NCBI GenBank assembly: GCA_017883345.1
Contig: JADGNT010000007.1
Coordinates: 1-18,455 of the forward strand
Direction of reading: 5' to 3'
Origin: Candidatus Solibacter sp.
GTDB lineage: Bacteria; Acidobacteriota; Terriglobia; Bryobacterales; Bryobacteraceae
DNA: 18,455 bases
Below the pieces are notes generated by a model, which made no database searches, was not told the origin of the DNA, and saw only the letters and a list, made by a program, of their open reading frames with translations. Of this stretch, positions 1 through 5,943 are shown piece by piece. How positions within the stretch are numbered: position 1 is the stretch's first letter; every line of letters starts with the position of its first letter. The translations under genes and the position numbers were made by a program.

Positions 1-265
1 GCCGTATCGCCTCGGTAGTGTACCCAAATTGCTTCAACTGATCTTCGAGCGCGGCCTGTATAGCTGCAGCCTGGGCCCCCACAGGGTAGACAAATGCGAA
101 GACGAGTTCGTCGGGTCGATCTGATACGGGGGGCTCTTTCAAAGGGTTCAGAGCTGGGTCCGCGATTTGAGCTCCTAGCTGAGCCTGTTGGGGCGCAGGA
201 GGAGCAGCGCTAGTGTCTTGTGAGTCATCGTTGGGCACGACGATCACCATACCACGGACGATCAT
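1..265 (-). CDS. N-terminal fragment of a probable anti-phage dCTP/dCMP deaminase (AvcD-like), cut by the left edge
   Basis: Reading the minus strand from the ATG at 265-263, the frame is open for 88 codons to the window edge. Residues 1-50 look like a low-complexity, Pro/Ala/Gln-rich tail. From about residue 53 the sequence becomes domain-like: ELVFAFVYPVGAQAAAIQAA, followed by a helix ending KQFGYTTEAIR. This strand, 'PVG' loop, helix and 'FGY..EAIR' pattern matches my recollection of the N-terminal P-loop-like domain of the bacterial anti-phage deoxycytidylate deaminases (AvcD/DCD), which deplete dCTP during infection. The deaminase domain with its zinc-binding Cys/His motif would lie outside the window, so the call rests on the N-terminus only. 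A second in-frame ATG at 250-248 is an alternative start. No strong ribosome binding site is seen at either. It could instead be another P-loop nucleotide kinase-like protein. Confidence 0.5.
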   Translation of the reverse strand, partial: MIVRGMVIVVPNDDSQDTSAAPPAPQQAQLGAQIADPALNPLKEPPVSDRPDELVFAFVYPVGAQAAAIQAALEDQLKQFGYTTEAIR

Positions 266-452
266 GAATAACACGTCTCTGAGAAAGATGGCCAGCCTCT
301 CTCAATAGCAAGCCGGAGCCTCGGTGGGCACGGAACTCGGTATGCCGGACCCTACGCCCAAACATGAAACGCAAGTCCGCTTCTGGTAGACGAGTCCTTC
401 AGCGAACCCCGCTTTCCGATCTCGGCGGGTAGGCATTGGGTTTCGCCCGCCC
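266..452. other. Intergenic stretch with no recognised gene
   Basis: This lies between the start of the deaminase-like gene and the stop of the exported protein at 453. I see no tRNA, no convincing ORF (the plus strand has only a 14-codon ATG frame starting at 264) and no clear terminator. GGCGGG (424-429) can pair with CCCGCC (446-451) just past the neighbouring stop codon, but the loop is 16 nt and no T-run follows. In known AvcD systems a small regulatory RNA (AvcI) precedes the deaminase gene. I cannot recognise one here by eye. Confidence 0.4.
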
Positions 453-1208
453 TTACCGCCGCCGCGGCAGGGGAATCGCCGGCCGCCCCGCGCCCGCGTC
501 CGGCGCGCCCGCGATGGCGCCCCTGGGCGCCTGATAGTTGCCGAAATTCAATTCGCTTTCGGTGAAGCTGATCGGCCGGTCGAGCACCATTTCCAGCGTG
601 CTTCCCCGCGCCAGTACCGCGTCCGGACCGCGCGACAGCAACACCCCGACCATGCCCGCCGCCGCACCCGCCGCGGCGCCAATCCCCGCGCCCATGCCGT
701 AGTGCCCCGCCGCGCCGCCCGCGATCACTCCGATGCTGGCGCCCGCCGCCGCCGCCTCGCCTACCGATCGCGCATCGCCGCTCTTATTGCCTTCGCTGCG
801 CACTTTGCCTTCCACCCGGTCCAGCTCATCCTTGGCATTACCGTCCATGCTGCCGATGCGGCCGTGGAAATCCCGTGTCACGCCGTTGGGCAAGGTCAAC
901 GAATCGAAGCGCACGTAGAGTTCGCCCCGGCCCTTCACCCGGCCCGGCTTCTTGATCTGGGTCACGGTGCCGGCTACATAGCTGCCCACCGGGACCACGA
1001 TGCGCCCGTTCGCCAGCACCGGAAATACCGTCTCCAGGTAAACCCGGTCGCCTTCCGCCGAGTGCTTGGTGCTGATGCTGTTGATCAGGCTCAACGGCAC
1101 CTTGGCCCCGGTTTCGACCGTGAACTCGGCCGGCGTGGGCGCAGCCTCCTGGGCGGACAGCAGACCCGCGACGGCGAAAGTGGTTGCCAGTAGTGGCCGT
1201 ATCGACAT
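453..1208 (-). CDS. Exported hypothetical protein with glycine-zipper segment, VirB10/TrbI-like motif at C-terminus
   Basis: This 251-residue protein has an N-terminal signal peptide (MSIRPLLATTFAVAGLLSAQ), so it probably acts in the periplasm or envelope. Residues 30-110 form a predicted beta-rich domain with 'VPLSLINSIST', 'GRIVVPVGSYVAGTVT' and 'RGELYVRFDSLTLPNG'. This pattern resembles the beta-barrel of VirB10/TrbI-type proteins. Residues about 145-190 are an Ala/Gly-rich glycine zipper (GASIGVIAGGAAG and following), which may insert into or pack against a membrane. 'LARGSTLEMVLDRPISF' near the end is the usual closing strand of such domains. The ATG at 1208-1206 was chosen over the in-frame GTG at 1217 because AGGAG (1221-1217) sits 8 nt upstream of the ATG and overlaps the GTG. 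Function is unknown. No other conjugation or type IV secretion genes are nearby, so a transfer role is not implied. Confidence 0.7.
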   Translation of the reverse strand: MSIRPLLATTFAVAGLLSAQEAAPTPAEFTVETGAKVPLSLINSISTKHSAEGDRVYLETVFPVLANGRIVVPVGSYVAGTVTQIKKPGRVKGRGELYVRFDSLTLPNGVTRDFHGRIGSMDGNAKDELDRVEGKVRSEGNKSGDARSVGEAAAAGASIGVIAGGAAGHYGMGAGIGAAAGAAAGMVGVLLSRGPDAVLARGSTLEMVLDRPISFTESELNFGNYQAPRGAIAGAPDAGAGRPAIPLPRRR

Positions 1209-1442
1209 CCAAAACACTCCTACTTTTCTAGCGCCCCGACCGCGTAAAGATGTTCCACTTTATGTGGGGCAGGCTGGCAGCCTGCGGCGGGTTGGTAACC
1301 CGCCTGGGGCGCCGGTTGCCGGGGTACCCTCCGGGTCGCGCGCAGCTTGACACGCTGCCCCACAATGGAACACACTCTCGCGGTCATAGTACTAGCCTAT
1401 ATGGTTTAACGCGCCGGAGGCCGGGAAAGTTGCCGGATTCCC
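1209..1442. other. Intergenic region containing a palindromic repeat
   Basis: This 234-bp gap between two minus-strand genes is largely occupied by the repeat at 1251-1372. Outside it I see only the AGGAG ribosome binding site (1217-1221, minus) of the downstream gene. The remaining A+T-richer stretch at about 1378-1412 has no feature I can name. Confidence 0.5.
1251..1372. repeat. Palindromic repeat element 1 (TGTGGGGCAG ends)
   Basis: The outer arms are inverted: TGTTCCA (1251-1257) with TGGAACA (1366-1372), and TGTGGGGCAG (1263-1272) with CTGCCCCACA (1355-1364). Inside are at least two perfect hairpins: CAGGCT/AGCCTG (1270-1275/1279-1284) and GGCGGGTT/AACCCGCC (1286-1293/1297-1304). The same 10-nt end pair recurs at 5836-5928 in this window, so the two copies look like members of one dispersed family. 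It lies upstream of the exported protein gene (453-1208, minus) and may alter that gene's 5' leader. Confidence 0.75.
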
Positions 1443-2237
1443 TCAGCGCAGCGGCAGTTTGAGCCCGGTTTGCGCCGGCACATTCCCCGCCGTGACCTGG
1501 ATCTCCGGGTCGTTTCCGGTTCCCTCCGGCAGGTAGAGATTGACCTGATACAGCCCGGCCGAGCCCGGTGTCACGCCGGCGTATTTGATCAGTGACGGGT
1601 CAACCGCCGTCCCGTTAAACGTCACCTTCAGCGAAGCGAACGCCAACATGGTGGCCGCATAGTTGGGGATCTCTCCCACCGCCGGGTTGGGCGAAGTCTG
1701 CCCCAAGCCGGTGGCGTAGACCACCACCGTGTCCCCCGCGTGTGCCGGGGCGTCCGCCGTCAGCAACTTGCCCGCCGCGTCAGTGGCGATGGCGTATCCG
1801 CCGGCAATCGAAAACAGCGCCGGCGCCGCATCCACCAGCGTGACCGTGATCTCCGGACCCGTGATGCCTTCGGTCACCACACGGACCTTGACCGGACCCG
1901 CGGATTCCACGCTGGACATGAGGAAATTGACCTGCCCGTCGGAAACGAACAGCAGCGGCACCGGCTGGTCCTGCACGTAAACCCGGACGTAGTTCAGCTC
2001 CAGTGGAAGGCAGCGCGCCGCCAGTAGTGAGGAAGTGCAGGCAACCAGGTCGGCATCCGCCAGCGCGTGCGTGGAACGGGCCAAGCCCACTCCGAAGACC
2101 GCGATGACGGAGTTCGGCGCGAACGGCCCCGAAGTGTAATTCGAGGCGTTGACAATGCCTGCCGCGGAGTAGGATGGCCCTGCTCCCCTGGCGATCCCGG
2201 CACTGAGGACCGCCAATGCCAGCCAAGTTCGGATCAC
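1443..2237 (-). CDS. Exported protein with Solibacter-type C-terminal domain (TIGR03437-like)
   Basis: This 264-residue protein has a short signal peptide (MIRTWLALAVLSAGIARGAG). Its landmarks match my recollection of the 'Solibacter uncharacterized C-terminal domain' family. In order they are 'SAAGIVNASNYTSGPFAPNS' (about residues 25-44), 'VIAVFGVGLA', 'VPLLFVSDGQVNFLMSS', 'AAPALFSIAGGYAIA', 'GDTVVVYATGLGQTSPNPAVG' (part shown) and the closing 'VTPGSAGLYQVNLYLPEG'. The family is common in acidobacteria, usually at the end of large secreted beta-propeller or NHL proteins. Here the domain stands nearly alone after the signal peptide. Two cysteines (in 'LVACTSSLLAARCLP') could form a disulfide. 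The start is GTG at 2237-2235, with no strong ribosome binding site. The role is unknown. It is divergent from the secretion operon, and secretion by that system is possible but not shown. Confidence 0.8.
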   Translation of the reverse strand: MIRTWLALAVLSAGIARGAGPSYSAAGIVNASNYTSGPFAPNSVIAVFGVGLARSTHALADADLVACTSSLLAARCLPLELNYVRVYVQDQPVPLLFVSDGQVNFLMSSVESAGPVKVRVVTEGITGPEITVTLVDAAPALFSIAGGYAIATDAAGKLLTADAPAHAGDTVVVYATGLGQTSPNPAVGEIPNYAATMLAFASLKVTFNGTAVDPSLIKYAGVTPGSAGLYQVNLYLPEGTGNDPEIQVTAGNVPAQTGLKLPLR

Positions 2238-2392
2238 TATCTGTATGGTGACCTGACCAATCCATTCTTCTCACTTTCGCGTCGCACACCCACAGAGCAC
2301 CCCCCCAACCCCTCTCCAATTCCCGCTAAACTGTAGATATCCCGTCCGACTTTTTACGGGCGCACTGCGTCTAGTTACAAGGAGCCAGAGAT
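2238..2392. promoter_or_regulatory. Divergent promoter region between the TIGR03437-like gene and the sigma/secretion operon
   Basis: This 155-bp gap must hold promoters for both directions. I do not see a confident consensus -35/-10 pair. A weak hairpin, CCCGT (2341-2345) with ACGGG (2356-2360) around a T-rich loop, and a GCGTCTA sequence (2367-2373) lie just before the operon. The latter resembles the -10 'CGTC' core of some ECF promoters, but I find no matching GGAAC-type -35 at the right distance. AAGGAG (2379-2384) is a strong ribosome binding site 8 nt before the TTG start at 2393. Confidence 0.45.
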
Positions 2393-2959
2393 TTGATTTT
2401 TCGGGCGGTCGAAGATGCCGACCTGATTCGCCAGGCAACCCGGGGCAACGTGGAGAGCTTCAACCTCCTCGTCTCCCGCTGGGAGAAACGTGTCTACAAT
2501 TACCTGCTGCGAATTACGGCTAACCGCGAAGACGCTCTGGACTTGACGCAGGACGCTTTCTTGAAAGCCTACCAGAACCTCCGCAAGCTCGACGATCCAG
2601 GGCGCTTCGCCCCCTGGCTGTACCGCATCGCGCACAACGAGGCTTACAGCATGTTCCGCAAGCGGAAGCCGGAGACCGATGTGGAGGAAATCGAGCCCGA
2701 AGCCACGGAGACCAAAATCACCGTAGGCGGCAGCTCGGTCTTCCCCATCGAGCTCTCGCTCGCCGTCGCTAGCGCCCTGGACCGACTCTCCACGGACCAG
2801 CGCGAAGCGGTCGTGCTCAAGATTTACCAGGGCTTCAAGTTCGAGGAAATGGCCGAGATTCTCTCCTGCCCGGTTTCCACCATCAAGTCCCGCCTCTACA
2901 CCGCGCTCGAACTGCTCAAACTCGAGCTGGCTCCCATGAAGGCAAGAGGTGTGTCATGA
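2393..2959 (+). CDS. RNA polymerase ECF-type sigma factor
   Basis: This 188-residue protein is typical in length for the family. Region 2 spans about residues 17-93. It includes 'YNYLLRITANREDALDLTQD' with the conserved D(L)TQDAF core-binding motif and 'FAPWLYRIAHNEAYSMFRKR', the -10-binding helix. Region 4 spans about residues 125-178, with 'LSTDQREAVVLKIYQGFKFE' and the helix-turn-helix 'MAEILSCPVSTIKSRLYTAL'. The start is TTG at 2393. It is supported by AAGGAG at 2379-2384 (8-nt spacing) and by the family N-terminus beginning within a few residues. Its TGA overlaps the ATG of the anti-sigma gene. As the first gene of a 15-gene transcription unit ending in gspD, it probably directs transcription of that unit and perhaps its own, which is inference from position. 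Confidence 0.95.
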   Translation: MIFRAVEDADLIRQATRGNVESFNLLVSRWEKRVYNYLLRITANREDALDLTQDAFLKAYQNLRKLDDPGRFAPWLYRIAHNEAYSMFRKRKPETDVEEIEPEATETKITVGGSSVFPIELSLAVASALDRLSTDQREAVVLKIYQGFKFEEMAEILSCPVSTIKSRLYTALELLKLELAPMKARGVS

Positions 2960-3549
2960 GTTGCTCGCCATTGGATTTGAAGGACTACTTCCTCCAGGAA
3001 CTGCCGTCCTCGCAGCGCGTCAAGCTGGAAGCCCACGTCAAAACCTGTCTCACCTGCCGCGAAGAGCTGGAACGCCTGCAACTGACCGGGGCGGCTCTCT
3101 TCTCTTTGCGCGACGAAGAAATTCCGCAGCGCATCGCCTTCGTCAGCGACCAGATTTTCGAACCCTCGCCGCTGCGCCGCTGGCTTAGCGGTTTCTGGTG
3201 CTCCACGGCGCGCCTGGGATTCGCCTCCGCGCTCATGCTTTCCGCCTCGATTTTCTTTGCGGCAATCCGGCCGGGTCCCATTGTGGATCGCCCGGCGGTC
3301 GCTACCGTGGCCGCCCAGCAGCAGATTCAGCAGCAGATCCAGCAGGCCGTCTCTAACGCTGTCACCGAAGTGGAGGCCCGTCAGGCCGAAAAGACCAAAC
3401 AACTGGTCGCCTATATCGAACACCAGAACGTCGAGACCTTGAGGAGTGTCCGGTGGATGGCCGGCGAACTCGACGCAAATCGCAAGCGTTCCCAGGTCAG
3501 GCAAATGGCAATGTACGTTCAGCCGGGCGAGAGCGGGGAAGTCAAATGA
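2956..3549 (+). CDS. Membrane-bound zinc-finger anti-sigma factor
   Basis: This protein has 197 residues. The N-terminal 45 residues carry the zf-HC2 signature: 'LEAHVKTCLTCREELERLQL' holds the H-x3-C-x2-C zinc ligands that define ZAS anti-sigma domains. A single predicted membrane helix follows at about residues 90-110 (FASALMLSASIFFAAI). The outer part has a Gln-rich run (QQQIQQQIQQ, about 120-130) leading into a likely coiled coil to about residue 175. It would hold the ECF sigma factor at the membrane and release it on an envelope signal. Its ATG overlaps the sigma stop by 4 nt, and its own TGA overlaps the next gene's ATG. This tight coupling supports a dedicated pair. The coiled coil may be the sensor or a partner-binding surface. 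Confidence 0.9.
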   Translation: MSCSPLDLKDYFLQELPSSQRVKLEAHVKTCLTCREELERLQLTGAALFSLRDEEIPQRIAFVSDQIFEPSPLRRWLSGFWCSTARLGFASALMLSASIFFAAIRPGPIVDRPAVATVAAQQQIQQQIQQAVSNAVTEVEARQAEKTKQLVAYIEHQNVETLRSVRWMAGELDANRKRSQVRQMAMYVQPGESGEVK

Positions 3550-4100
3550 AACCCGGCATCGCCATTCTCCTGTTGAGCTTGACCCCGCTGTGGTGCCAGG
3601 TCGCCAAACCGGCGGCCCTCGCTGGGTCCAACCTGCCCGCGCCCAAGGCGGCCCGAATCCCCTTGGACTCCATCAGAGAGCTGGAGCGGACGTTCAACGA
3701 CCGCCTCTCGGGCCTGGCGGGCGTCGATCAACCCACGGAGTTGATGGGTGATACGCGCGGCGTCCAACTCGAGGACTACGGCGTAGTCTTCACCACCGAA
3801 GTCAGTCTCGTGAGGACCCCCGGCCTCATGCCAGGCCGGCCGAAGATCCCTCCGGAAATGGCCGCGCGGGTCAAGGTACAGCGTTTGGAACGCATGCCGC
3901 TGCTCAAGGCAGCCATGACGGAGATGATGCGCACCATGGCGATTGGGTTTAGCCAGATTCCAGCCGGCCACAAGCTGGTGCTGGTGGTCCGCCTCTATTA
4001 CGGCGCTTGGGAAGATACCACGGGCATGCCCGCGCAGGTCATCATGCGGGCAGACCGCGCGGCCGCGGCCGCCGGCAAAGTCGAAACGGAAGAACGATAG
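3546..4100 (+). CDS. Small exported protein of unknown function between anti-sigma and gspE
   Basis: This 184-residue protein begins with a signal peptide (MKPGIAILLLSLTPLWCQ), so it is probably periplasmic. An unusual Cys right at the predicted cleavage region could even be a lipobox-like site, though the context is poor. The mature part contains 'IRELERTFNDRLSGL', 'YGVVFTTEVSLV' and 'GHKLVLVVRLYYGAWEDTTG', suggesting an alpha/beta fold. I recognise no enzyme motif. The frame is open upstream to 3453, but ATG 3546 is chosen because it overlaps the anti-sigma stop as ATGA and begins the signal peptide. Its TAG shares one base with the GTG start of gspE. Its place next to the sigma/anti-sigma pair suggests a periplasmic partner that senses or modulates the anti-sigma factor, which is inference only. 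Confidence 0.75.
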   Translation: MKPGIAILLLSLTPLWCQVAKPAALAGSNLPAPKAARIPLDSIRELERTFNDRLSGLAGVDQPTELMGDTRGVQLEDYGVVFTTEVSLVRTPGLMPGRPKIPPEMAARVKVQRLERMPLLKAAMTEMMRTMAIGFSQIPAGHKLVLVVRLYYGAWEDTTGMPAQVIMRADRAAAAAGKVETEER

Positions 4101-5809
4101 TGGCTGCCATTCTTCCCCCGCATCCCGAGTCCGAAGCTCATTCCACAACCGGGGCCGGCCTGGGTCCGCGCAACCAGCGGCTCGGCGAGATCCTGCTGGA
4201 ACGCGGCAAGATCGAGGTCGAGGATATCGAACGCGCGCTGGAACTCCAGTTGGAGCGGGGCGATAAAATCGGTAAAATCCTGGTGGACATGGGCACCGTG
4301 GCCCACCGTGATGTCCTGGCCGCGCTCAGCGATCAACTGGACGTCCCCTTGGTGGCCGTGGATGGCGCGCCGCCCTCCGCTCCCGAAATCGAAGGCCTGT
4401 CGAATCGCTTCCTGCGCCAGTGCCGCGCCATCCCCGTCGCGCTGGCGGATAACGTCCTCACCATCGCGATGGCCGATCCGCTGGATTTCGAGACCATCGC
4501 CGCCGTGCGCGCCTTCAGCGGCCTACAGGTTCGCACCGCGCTCGCCGCCGAGCAGGAAATCCTCGACGCCATCGACCGGAATTACGGCGAAAGTGAACAG
4601 CGCACCTACGCCGAGGGCGACGACGAGCAGGCCGGCGCCGATCTGGAGCACCTGCGCGACATGGCGAGCGAAGCTCCCGTCATCCGCCTGGTCAACGCCA
4701 TGATCGCCGAGGCCATCGAGAAGCGCGCCAGCGATATTCACATCGAGCCGTTCGAAAAGGAATTCCGCGTGCGCTTCCGCGTGGATGGCGTGCTCTTCAA
4801 TCAGGAACCGCCACCGCGCGAGCTCAAGGCCGCCATCATCAGCCGCCTCAAGCTGATGGCCAAACTGAATATCGCCGAGCGGCGCCTGCCGCAGGATGGC
4901 CGCATCAAGATTAAAGTAGTCGGCCGCGAAGTCGATCTGCGCGTGTCCACGCTGCCCACGCTCTACGGCGAAAGCGTCGTCATGCGCCTGCTGGATCGCT
5001 CCGCCGGCGATTTCTACGACCTTCGCCGGCTGGGTTTCGACGAACACATGCTGGAGCGCATGGAACACTTCACCAGCCTGCCGCACGGCATCTTCCTGGT
5101 CACCGGCCCCACCGGCAGCGGCAAATCCACCACGCTCTATTCCGCGCTCAAACGCATCAACCTGCCGGACAAGAAGATCATCACCATCGAAGACCCGGTG
5201 GAATACCAGATGGACGGCATCAACCAGATTCACGTCAATCCGCAGATCGGGCTCACCTTCGCCAGCGGCCTGCGGCACATTGTCCGCCAGGATCCGGATG
5301 TCATCATGGTGGGCGAAATCCGCGACCGTGAAACCGCCGACGTCGCCATCCGCGCCGCGCTCACCGGCCATCTGGTCTTCTCCACGCTGCACACCAACGA
5401 TGCCCCGAGCGCCATCACGCGCCTCACCGACATGGGCGTGGAAAACTACCTGATCACCAGTTCGCTGGTGGCCGTGCTGGCGCAGCGCCTGGTGCGCGTG
5501 ATCTGCCCGCACTGCAAGCAGCCCAACGGCACGGTGCTCTCTCCCGAAGGCGAAAGCGTGCTTACCTGGCGCGGCGCCGGCTGTCCCGAATGCAATGGGC
5601 GCGGCTACACCTCGCGCGTCGGCATCTTCGAGATGATGGATGTCACCGACGAGATCCGCAAGCTGATTATGAAGAACGCGGATGCCGGCGTCCTCACCCG
5701 CACGGCGCGCAAGAACGGCATGCGCAATCTGCGCGAAGACGGCTGGCGCAAGATTGAGGACGGCGTGACCACGGTGGAAGAAGTCATGCGCGTGACGCAG
5801 GAATTCTAG
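4100..5809 (+). CDS. gspE: Type II secretion ATPase GspE
   Basis: GspE is the hexameric cytoplasmic ATPase that powers pseudopilus assembly. This protein has 569 residues. The N-terminal MshEN/GspE_N domain is at about residues 24-160 (LGEILLERGKIEVEDIERAL and following). The ATPase core contains 'SEAPVIRLVNAMIAEAIE' and 'ASDIHIEP', the Walker A GPTGSGKST (residues 336-344, Lys342), the Asp box 'TIEDPVEYQ', and the Walker B region VIMVGEIRDRETAD with Glu406. 'LVFSTLHTND' holds the His box. A zinc-binding tetracysteine is complete: Cys469, Cys472, Cys495, Cys498. The start is GTG at 4100, with GGAAG (4088-4092) 7 nt upstream. It shares one base with the previous stop codon. The following 134-bp gap to gspF holds a palindromic repeat. 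PilB is the alternative, but the linked GspG-M genes favour GspE. Confidence 0.95.
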   Translation: MAAILPPHPESEAHSTTGAGLGPRNQRLGEILLERGKIEVEDIERALELQLERGDKIGKILVDMGTVAHRDVLAALSDQLDVPLVAVDGAPPSAPEIEGLSNRFLRQCRAIPVALADNVLTIAMADPLDFETIAAVRAFSGLQVRTALAAEQEILDAIDRNYGESEQRTYAEGDDEQAGADLEHLRDMASEAPVIRLVNAMIAEAIEKRASDIHIEPFEKEFRVRFRVDGVLFNQEPPPRELKAAIISRLKLMAKLNIAERRLPQDGRIKIKVVGREVDLRVSTLPTLYGESVVMRLLDRSAGDFYDLRRLGFDEHMLERMEHFTSLPHGIFLVTGPTGSGKSTTLYSALKRINLPDKKIITIEDPVEYQMDGINQIHVNPQIGLTFASGLRHIVRQDPDVIMVGEIRDRETADVAIRAALTGHLVFSTLHTNDAPSAITRLTDMGVENYLITSSLVAVLAQRLVRVICPHCKQPNGTVLSPEGESVLTWRGAGCPECNGRGYTSRVGIFEMMDVTDEIRKLIMKNADAGVLTRTARKNGMRNLREDGWRKIEDGVTTVEEVMRVTQEF

Positions 5810-5835
5810 ATGCGGAAACGGCTCAAGTGCAACGT

Positions 5836-5928
5836 TGTGGGGCAGCCAATCCTGGCTGCCGCCGGCTTACCAGCCGGCGTCTGGACACGCTCGAAAGCGT
5901 GTCCGCAGGCAGGATTGCCTGCCCCACA
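5836..5928. repeat. Palindromic repeat element 2 (TGTGGGGCAG ends) between gspE and gspF
   Basis: The outer arms are TGTGGGGCAG (5836-5845) and CTGCCCCACA (5919-5928), the same pair as in the element at 1251-1372. Internal hairpins are CAGCCA/TGGCTG (5843-5848/5853-5858), GCCGGCT/AGCCGGC (5861-5867/5872-5878), GGACACGCT/AGCGTGTCC (5883-5891/5896-5904, 9 bp) and AGGCA/TGCCT (5907-5911/5916-5920). It fills nearly the whole gap between gspE and gspF. The GAGG ribosome binding site of gspF (5933-5936) lies just after it, so gspF keeps an independent start. Confidence 0.8.
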
Positions 5929-5943
5929 TCACGAGGCACTCTG

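Noticed and set aside
424..451. GGCGGG/CCCGCC hairpin after the exported protein gene as a terminator
   Set aside because: The stem is only 6 bp, the loop is 16 nt and no T-run follows. It is too weak to call in GC-rich DNA.
4523..5512. Long open frame on the minus strand inside gspE
   Set aside because: Its composition (His/Asp/Val/Gln-rich) is what the reverse complement of a GC-rich gene gives. gspE in the other strand has every expected motif.
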